From Aeromicrobium sp. (lineage in GTDB: Bacteria; Actinomycetota; Actinomycetes; Propionibacteriales; Nocardioidaceae): a stretch of 6,054 nt of DNA. Of the stretch, positions 1 through 6,054 are shown piece after piece. The translations under genes were made by a program, and so were the position numbers. Below the pieces are notes generated by a model. The model ran no database searches. It had not been told where the DNA came from and saw only the letters and a program-made list of their open reading frames with translations. Numbering within the stretch: the first letter of the stretch is position 1; each line of letters starts with the position of its first letter. The stretch covers positions 1-6,054 of the forward strand of contig JALRKU010000192.1 of the NCBI GenBank assembly GCA_023254755.1. Direction: 5' to 3'.

Positions 1-69
1 GTCGTTTCGGGCGCGCAACCGCCCGAAACCTGGGTCTCAATCATCGACCAGATCGCCGCGCAAACCTAG
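1..69 (+). CDS. C-terminal end of a DsbA/FrnE-family thiol oxidoreductase (partial, 5' end off window)
   Basis: Frame 1 is open from the left edge to a TAG at 67-69 and gives 22 residues beginning VVSGAQPPETW. The motif [IV]SGAQP followed by a short amphipathic helix is how FrnE-like DsbA proteins (the 2-hydroxychromene-2-carboxylate isomerase/DsbA family) usually end, just after the FVIDGxYGVSGAQP strand. These thioredoxin-fold proteins handle disulfide exchange or GSH/mycothiol-type chemistry. The CxxC or equivalent active site would lie off the window, so activity cannot be judged. The gene points toward parC, with 63 bp between the two stops. Its third codon positions (about 77% G/C in this fragment) are less GC-rich than those of its neighbours, although the fragment is short. 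The assignment rests on one short motif and could be a chance reading frame. Confidence 0.6.
   Translation, partial: VVSGAQPPETWVSIIDQIAAQT
4..29. repeat. Perfect 10-bp inverted repeat with 6-nt loop; possible terminator for parC
   Basis: GTTTCGGGCG (4-13) is exactly complementary to CGCCCGAAAC (20-29), with CGCAAC between them, so a stable hairpin can form on either strand. It sits inside the last codons of the rightward thiol-oxidoreductase fragment and starts 104 nt after the parC stop when read leftward. There is no T-run on either side within the window. If it stops parC transcription it would be a U-tract-less terminator of the kind proposed for actinobacteria. It could equally be a chance inverted repeat in coding DNA. 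Confidence 0.45.
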
Positions 70-132
70 GCGTCAGAGCACCTGATCAACGACACCGCGG
101 TGAAGATCCTGGTCAGCCCGTCGGCGTAATCC

Positions 133-2337
<2,205 letters not shown>

Positions 2338-2357
2338 GTTCCTCTCCGCGGACGTGG

Positions 2358-2389
2358 GCCCTGACCCACTCATTGTTCCTGCCCTGACC
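2358..2389. repeat. Pair of 9-bp direct repeats GCCCTGACC, 23 bp apart
   Basis: GCCCTGACC is present at 2358-2366 and 2381-2389, a centre-to-centre distance of 23 bp, close to two helical turns. The pair therefore lies on about one face of the DNA, immediately upstream of the parC start and around its weak -10 candidate. This spacing is compatible with a pair of protein-binding half-sites, but no regulator is known to me that recognises this word, and chance is possible. Confidence 0.35.
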
Positions 2390-2397
2390 TGGGCACA

Positions 2398-2413
2398 CGG
2401 CGTCGCCACGCCG
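2398..2413. repeat. Inverted repeat CGGCGT-n4-ACGCCG over the predicted -35 of the acetyltransferase gene
   Basis: CGGCGT (2398-2403) and ACGCCG (2408-2413) are perfect 6 bp inverted arms around CGCC. The centre is about 33 bp upstream of the predicted transcription start at 2439, where a -35 element should lie and where none resembling TTGAC is visible. That position suits an operator, or an activator site that substitutes for a weak -35. Binding is inference; the repeat itself is plain in the sequence. Confidence 0.35.
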
Positions 2414-2426
2414 CACCTGGACCCGA

Positions 2427-2438
2427 TAGGTTGGAGCC
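2427..2438 (+). promoter_or_regulatory. Leaderless-type -10 promoter element (TAGGTT) of the acetyltransferase gene
   Basis: TAGGTT (2427-2432) fits the actinobacterial TANNNT -10 consensus and is followed by exactly 6 nt before the GTG at 2439. Transcription starting 6-7 nt after the hexamer would begin at the start codon itself, which is the geometry of leaderless mRNAs common in actinobacteria. The only Shine-Dalgarno-like bases, GGAG at 2433-2436, sit 2 nt from the GTG, too close for normal use. This also supports 2439 rather than the in-frame GTG at 2460 as the start. Confidence 0.55.
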
Positions 2439-5150
2439 GTGACCAGTGAGCTGGACGAGGTGAGCCACTGGGAGGCCGACGTGCTGCTGAAGGACGGTCG
2501 GGTCGCCCAGCTGCGGCCCATCACGTCCGACGACGCCGAGCTCCTCGTCGAGTTCTACGGACGTGTGTCCGAGGAGTCCAAGTACTTCCGGTTCTTCGCG
2601 CCCTACCCCACGTTGTCCGACCGCGACGTCAAGCGGTTCACCGAGGTCGACCAGGACCGTCGCGTCGCGTTCGTCGTGACGATGCACGGCGACATCATCG
2701 GTGTCGGCCGCTACGACGCCCCCGAGAACAACCCGTCGCTGCCGCCGGGCGAGGCCGAGGTCGCGTTCCTCGTCGAGGACGCCCACCAGGGCCGGGGCGT
2801 CGGTCAGCTGCTGCTCGAGCACCTCGCGCAGGCCGGCCGCGAGCGCGGCATCCGGCGGTTCGTCGCCGAGGTGCTGCCCGCCAACCAGCGCATGCAGCAG
2901 ATCTTCCGCGAGATGGGCTACACCGTCGACGGCACCCTCGACGGGGGCGTCCAGCGACTGTCGTTCGGGCTCGACCCCACCGACACCGCGATCGGCGTCA
3001 TGCAGGCGCGTGAGCAGCGCGCCGAGGCGGCCTCGATCGCCCGCATCTTCTCGGCACGCAGCGTCGCGGTGGTCGGCGCCAGCCGTCGGGCCGGCACGAT
3101 CGGCCAGGCGATGGTCCGCAACCTCGTGCTCGGCGACTACAGCGGCGCGGTCTATGCCGTGAACTCGGCGGCCGAGGCGGTGTCGGGCCTGCCGGCGTAC
3201 AAGACGGTGCAGGACATCCCCGACGACGTCGACATCGCGATCGTCGCCGTCCCGGCCGAGTCGGTGTCCGACGTCGTGCTCGACTGCGCCGCCAAGGGCG
3301 TGCACGGGCTCATCGTCATCTCGGCCGGCTTCGCCGAAGAGGGCCCCGAGGGTCGCAAGCGCCAGCGGGCGCTCCTCGGGCTGAGCCGCAGCTACGGCCT
3401 GCGACTGATCGGCCCCAACTGCCTGGGCATCATCAACACGGCTCCTCACCGACAGCTGAACGCCTCGCTGTCCACCTCGATGCCGCCGCAGGGTCGCGTC
3501 GGCTTCTTCTGCCAGTCCGGTGCGCTGGGCACCGCGATCCTGGAGTCGGTGTCCCGGCGTGGCCTCGGGCTCTCGACCTTCGTGTCGGCCGGCAACCGCG
3601 CCGACGTCTCCGGCAACGACCTGCTGCAGTACTGGCAGGAGGACGACTCGACCGAGGTCGTGCTGCTGTACCTGGAGTCGATCGGCAACCCGCGCAAGTT
3701 CTCCCGCATCGCCCGACGGGTGTCGCGCACCAAGCCGATCGTCGCGGTCAAGTCCGGTGGCTCCACCCAGGGCGTCCCCATGGGGCACACCGTGGCCCGG
3801 TCCACGGCGCCCGCCGCCGCGGTCGACGCGATGTTCAGCCAGGCCGGGGTCATCCAGGTCGACACGCTCGACGAGATGTTCGACGTCGCCCAGCTGCTGG
3901 CGCACCAGCCGCTGCCGCGTGGCAACCGCGTCTCGGTCGTCGGCAACTCCGACGCCGTCTCGCTGATCGTCAGCGACGCGGCGCGGGCCGCCGGCCTCGT
4001 GGTCGCCGACTCGCTGTCGCTGGGCGCCGACGCCGACGCCGACGACTTCGAGATCGCGATCGAGTCCGCCCTGGCCGGCGACGACGCCGACGCGCTCGTC
4101 GCCATCTACGTGCCGCCCATCAACACCAGCGGCGAGGCCGTGGCCGACGTGCTGGCGGCGATCGGCGAGCAGTCCGACAAGCCCATCGTGTCGACCTTCC
4201 TGGGCAGCGAGGGTGTTCCCGAGCTGCTCCGGGTGCCTGACGTCGCCGGCGGCTCGGCGGGCCGGGGCTCGGTGCCGTCGTACTCCGCGCCGGAGTCGGC
4301 CGTCCGCGCGCTGTCGCGGGTCGTCCGGTACGCCGAGTGGGTCGCTCGGGACCACGGCGAGTTCCACGTCGCCGACGACCACCGTCCCGGCGACGCCCGC
4401 GAGATCGTCCGGTCCGCGCTGCGGCAGGCGCCACGCGGAGCCGTGCTGTCGACCCAGCAGGTCGAGCAGCTGCTCGCCTGCTACGGCATCGACATGCTCA
4501 CCTGGATCAACGTGCACGACGTCGACGAGGCCGTCGACGCGGGGGAGAGCCTCGGCTGGGACGTCGTGCTGAAGGCCGGCAGCGAGCACCTGCGCGCGCG
4601 CCCCGACCTGGCCCACATCTGGCGTGACATCCACGGGCCCGACGACATGCGACGCGCGTGGGCGGCACTGCGGAGCTGGACGGGCATCCGCAAGGACACC
4701 AAGTTCTTCGTGCAGAAGTCCGCGCCCGACGGCGTGCAGGTGTCGTTCTCGGTCATGGAGGACGAGCTCTTCGGTCCCCTCGTGTCGTTCGGGCTGGCGG
4801 GTGCGCCCAGCGACCTGCTCGGCGACCGCGCCTACGGCATCCCACCGCTGACCGACGCCGACGCGGCCGACATGGTCCGGGGCCTGCGCTCTGCGCCGCT
4901 GCTGTTCGGCTACCGCGGCTCCGAGCCCGTCGACGTCGACGCCGTGCAGGACGTCATCGCGCGCCTCGGCGCCATGAAGGACGACCTGCCCGAGATCGCC
5001 GAGCTCGACCTCGAGCCGGTCACGGTCCACGCGAACGGCCTGATCGCCCTGAGTGCTCGGGCCAAGGTCGTCGCCAGCGCCGATCGTCGCCCCGAGTGGT
5101 ACGTGCGCCGCCTCAGTCAGACCAGCGCCCTGGGGGATACGCTGGCGTGA
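2439..5150 (+). CDS. Pat-like protein acetyltransferase: N-terminal GNAT fused to NDP-forming acyl-CoA synthetase-like domain
   Basis: The 903-residue protein has a GNAT domain at about 15-180, with the acetyl-CoA loop QGRGVG at 117-122. A CoA-binding Rossmann segment follows (VAVVGAS at 209-215, then GxxG), with a succinyl-CoA-ligase-like part (GPNCLGIIN 325-333; FFCQSGALGTAI 356-367) and an ATP-grasp-like region from about 665 to 880. Proteins of this type (Pat/PatZ) acetylate lysines, classically inactivating AMP-forming acetyl-CoA synthetase. GNAT-first is the order known from Streptomyces Pat, the reverse of Salmonella Pat. His450 in MGHT aligns by context with the phosphohistidine of ADP-forming acetyl-CoA synthetases. 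The ATP-grasp looks degenerate: the usual HKSDVGGV stretch is replaced by RARPDLAHIW, and the usual NP near the end is EP at 859-860. The ligase half may therefore sense ligands rather than catalyse. It is the first gene of the operon, probably leaderless. No deacetylase or acs gene is in view, so the target is inferred. Confidence 0.9.
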   Translation: MTSELDEVSHWEADVLLKDGRVAQLRPITSDDAELLVEFYGRVSEESKYFRFFAPYPTLSDRDVKRFTEVDQDRRVAFVVTMHGDIIGVGRYDAPENNPSLPPGEAEVAFLVEDAHQGRGVGQLLLEHLAQAGRERGIRRFVAEVLPANQRMQQIFREMGYTVDGTLDGGVQRLSFGLDPTDTAIGVMQAREQRAEAASIARIFSARSVAVVGASRRAGTIGQAMVRNLVLGDYSGAVYAVNSAAEAVSGLPAYKTVQDIPDDVDIAIVAVPAESVSDVVLDCAAKGVHGLIVISAGFAEEGPEGRKRQRALLGLSRSYGLRLIGPNCLGIINTAPHRQLNASLSTSMPPQGRVGFFCQSGALGTAILESVSRRGLGLSTFVSAGNRADVSGNDLLQYWQEDDSTEVVLLYLESIGNPRKFSRIARRVSRTKPIVAVKSGGSTQGVPMGHTVARSTAPAAAVDAMFSQAGVIQVDTLDEMFDVAQLLAHQPLPRGNRVSVVGNSDAVSLIVSDAARAAGLVVADSLSLGADADADDFEIAIESALAGDDADALVAIYVPPINTSGEAVADVLAAIGEQSDKPIVSTFLGSEGVPELLRVPDVAGGSAGRGSVPSYSAPESAVRALSRVVRYAEWVARDHGEFHVADDHRPGDAREIVRSALRQAPRGAVLSTQQVEQLLACYGIDMLTWINVHDVDEAVDAGESLGWDVVLKAGSEHLRARPDLAHIWRDIHGPDDMRRAWAALRSWTGIRKDTKFFVQKSAPDGVQVSFSVMEDELFGPLVSFGLAGAPSDLLGDRAYGIPPLTDADAADMVRGLRSAPLLFGYRGSEPVDVDAVQDVIARLGAMKDDLPEIAELDLEPVTVHANGLIALSARAKVVASADRRPEWYVRRLSQTSALGDTLA
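5138..5149 (+). promoter_or_regulatory. Leaderless-type -10 element (TACGCT) for the DUF5998 gene, inside the end of the upstream gene
   Basis: GATACGCT contains a TANNNT hexamer, TACGCT, at 5138-5143, followed by exactly 6 nt and then the ATG at 5150. This is the same hexamer-to-start distance as at the acetyltransferase gene. The element overlaps the last codons of that gene, so it would be an internal operon promoter giving a leaderless mRNA. No clear -35 is visible. The G-rich run at 5132-5136 is too far from the ATG (about 13 nt) to be a good Shine-Dalgarno. Coupled translation from the overlapping stop is the alternative and could coexist. Confidence 0.45.
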
Positions 5151-5725
5151 TGGCCGACCGACGCACCGAGCTGTTCGCCGACGTCTCCCGCAGCGGGTAC
5201 TACCCGGAGATCGTCGCGCAGGGCCTCGACGACGCTCTCGCGGGAGAGCTGGTCCACGACTACGTGCTGCAGCACGAGCCCACGTTCGAGGGCGACGAGA
5301 TCCGCCGGCACATGACGGTGCTGGCCCTCACGCCGTCGCGCCTCGTGCTCGTGCACACCGACGAGCACCCCGGCGACGACCTGCTGCCGCGCCCGTACAC
5401 GTCCACGACCGCCGAGGCGGTCGGGGTGGGCCAGGTGCGCTCGGTCGTCGTCACCCGCATGGTCGCGTCGTCCACCGGCCAGCTCGAGGAGGCCGTGCTC
5501 ACGATCTCCTGGGGTGCGGTGTCCCGCGTCGAGCTGGAGCCCGCCCGCTGCTCCGACCCCGACTGCGACGCCGACCACGGCTACTCCGGCACGGTGACCG
5601 GCGACGACTTCTCGCTGCGGATCTCCACGGCGGCCGACGGCGGCGCCGCGGTCGAGCGGCTGCTGAGCTTCGCCCGGACCCTGACCGAGGCGACCGCCGA
5701 CGGAGCATCGGCCGGCCGCCGGTGA
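5150..5725 (+). CDS. DUF5998 family protein, uncharacterised
   Basis: This 191-residue soluble protein resembles the actinobacterial family I know as DUF5998; no function is established to my knowledge. Its start overlaps the upstream stop by one base (TGATG), implying translational coupling. The order is: an N-terminal helical stretch (1-45), a strand-rich core with ALTPSRLVLVHTD (59-71), VGQVRSVVVTRMV (93-105) and AVLTISWGAVSRVEL (115-129), a Cys/His segment CSDPDCDADHGYSG (134-147), a final strand DFSLRIS (153-159), and a C-terminal helix with ERLLSFARTL (169-178). A 'TxxRL' strand, an 'IxxV' strand and a closing helix recall bacterial PH-like barrels, which is my inference. Cys134, Cys139 and His143 could bind metal or be redox active. 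No signal peptide or membrane segment is seen. The last 15 residues are low-complexity and probably flexible. Its place between an acetyltransferase and a phosphatase-superfamily gene suggests linked expression but does not reveal a function. Confidence 0.85.
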   Translation: MADRRTELFADVSRSGYYPEIVAQGLDDALAGELVHDYVLQHEPTFEGDEIRRHMTVLALTPSRLVLVHTDEHPGDDLLPRPYTSTTAEAVGVGQVRSVVVTRMVASSTGQLEEAVLTISWGAVSRVELEPARCSDPDCDADHGYSGTVTGDDFSLRISTAADGGAAVERLLSFARTLTEATADGASAGRR

Positions 5726-6054
5726 CGTCGGTGCTGCCGCACGGCGTCCGCGGACTCGACGGGCGACCCACGATCGACCGCGTCGTGCCGTCCGTCGCCG
5801 CGGCGCTGGGGGTCGAGGGCCAGGTCAACGTGCTGGGCCTGCCCGACGCGGCGCGCTACGTCGTCTTCCTGGTCGACGGACTCGGTCTGGACCTGGTGCG
5901 CGCGCACGCCGAGCTCACGCCCTTCCTGAGCGCCGCCACGTCGTTCGACGACGTCGTGTGCGGCCTCCCCTCGACGACGGCCAGCAGCCTGACCTCGCTC
6001 GGCACCGGCGTGCGCCCGGGTCGGCACGGGGTCGTCGGATACACCTGCCGCCAC
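5722..6054 (+). CDS. Alkaline phosphatase superfamily / nucleotide pyrophosphatase-like protein (partial, 3' end off window)
   Basis: The frame from GTG at 5722 is open to the right edge and gives 111 residues. YVVFLVDGLGLDL (46-58) carries the first metal-ligand aspartate (Asp52) of the alkaline phosphatase fold. LPSTTASSLTSLGTG (82-96) matches the nucleophile segment of nucleotide pyrophosphatase/phosphodiesterase-type members, where a Thr, probably Thr86, is the nucleophile. RPGRHGVVGY (98-107) is the usual following motif. Members hydrolyse phosphate mono- or diesters with two metal ions; the substrate cannot be predicted from this fragment, and the remaining metal ligands lie beyond the window. 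The start overlaps the DUF5998 stop by 4 bp (GTGA), and no Shine-Dalgarno or TANNNT hexamer precedes it, so translation is probably coupled. GTG at 5731 is an alternative start. No signal peptide is visible, so a cytoplasmic enzyme is likely. Confidence 0.85.
   Translation, partial: MTSVLPHGVRGLDGRPTIDRVVPSVAAALGVEGQVNVLGLPDAARYVVFLVDGLGLDLVRAHAELTPFLSAATSFDDVVCGLPSTTASSLTSLGTGVRPGRHGVVGYTCRH

Larger units (their letters stand above)
2338..2438. promoter_or_regulatory. Divergent promoter region between parC and the acetyltransferase operon
   Basis: These 101 bp separate two divergent start codons and must drive both units. Toward the right there is a good TANNNT -10 just before the GTG start, listed separately. 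Toward parC the best -10 candidate I see is AACAAT on the minus strand (+ strand 2372-2377, four of six matches to TATAAT), with no convincing -35, so parC's promoter is uncertain. The parC ribosome-binding site GGAGAGGA lies directly before its ATG. The region also holds a 16 bp inverted repeat, a 9 bp direct repeat and a small GTGGG/CCCAC hairpin (2354-2369) in the probable parC leader. No riboswitch was recognised. Confidence 0.7.

Noticed and set aside
93..102. 10-bp palindrome CACCGCGGTG between the convergent stops
   Set aside because: A palindrome without a loop or T-run; short GC-rich palindromes of this size are common by chance.
70..129. Frame 1 stays open after the TAG at 67-69 to a TAA at 127-129
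   Set aside because: It is only 19 codons, lacks a ribosome-binding site and has no similarity. TAG readthrough has no support.
2338..2409. Upstream in-frame starts for parC at 2373 (ATG) and 2409 (GTG)
   Set aside because: GGAGAGGA just before the ATG at 2337 and the typical MARTS N-terminus favour 2337. The 2373 start has AGGA nearby and is not excluded.
4026..4043. Three tandem copies of GCCGAC in the acetyltransferase gene
   Set aside because: They encode an Ala-Asp run (residues 530-535) in an acidic loop and look like ordinary coding low-complexity.
2370..5030. 886-codon open frame on the minus strand, antisense to the acetyltransferase gene
   Set aside because: Its composition is rich in V, D, G, R, H and L with no recognisable motif, as expected when a GC-rich gene is read backward. 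The + strand gene explains the region.
5710..5717. GGCCGGCC palindrome just before the phosphatase-like gene start
   Set aside because: It lies in the last codons of the DUF5998 gene, is too short for a terminator and is expected in GC-rich DNA.

Overview
The window comes from a high-GC actinobacterium. Codon third positions are almost all G or C, GTG starts are used, genes are densely packed with 1-4 bp overlaps, and the proteins look actinobacterial. The gene order (topoisomerase IV subunit A, Pat-like acetyltransferase, DUF5998, alkaline-phosphatase-superfamily protein) resembles what I recall from Streptomyces and Nocardioides/Aeromicrobium relatives. I cannot fix the genus from sequence alone.

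Layout. Positions 1-69 (+) hold the last 22 codons of a gene entering from the left, whose SGAQP-type ending looks like a DsbA/FrnE-family thiol oxidoreductase. It converges on parC (133-2337, -), with a 63 bp gap between the stops. ParC is intact in its catalytic core but has an unusual, short C-terminus. A 101 bp divergent promoter region (2338-2438) separates parC from a rightward operon. The operon holds a 903-residue GNAT plus NDP-forming acyl-CoA synthetase-like protein (2439-5150, +), a 191-residue DUF5998 protein (5150-5725, +; stop and start overlap by 1 bp), and the first 111 codons of an alkaline-phosphatase/nucleotide-pyrophosphatase-superfamily protein (5722 to the right edge, +; GTGA overlap).

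How the parts may work together. ParC is a housekeeping decatenation enzyme. The operon links a probable protein-lysine acetyltransferase, which would read acyl-CoA status, to two poorly characterised conserved proteins. Both the acetyltransferase and the DUF5998 gene begin exactly 6 nt after a TANNNT -10-like hexamer, as expected for leaderless actinobacterial transcripts. The DUF5998 gene may therefore have its own promoter inside the end of the upstream gene.

Most notable points: (i) the last 26 residues of ParC replace what I expect to be about 110 residues of beta-propeller and look like the C-terminus of a medium-chain (zinc-type) alcohol dehydrogenase, with an 11 bp direct repeat at the join; (ii) two leaderless-type promoters; (iii) a degenerate ATP-grasp site with a retained candidate phosphohistidine in the acetyltransferase; (iv) an uncharacterised DUF5998 protein with a Cys/His motif and a PH-like pattern; (v) a 16 bp inverted repeat (6 bp arms) over the predicted -35 of the acetyltransferase gene. 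No tRNA, rRNA, CRISPR array, insertion sequence or phage gene was seen.
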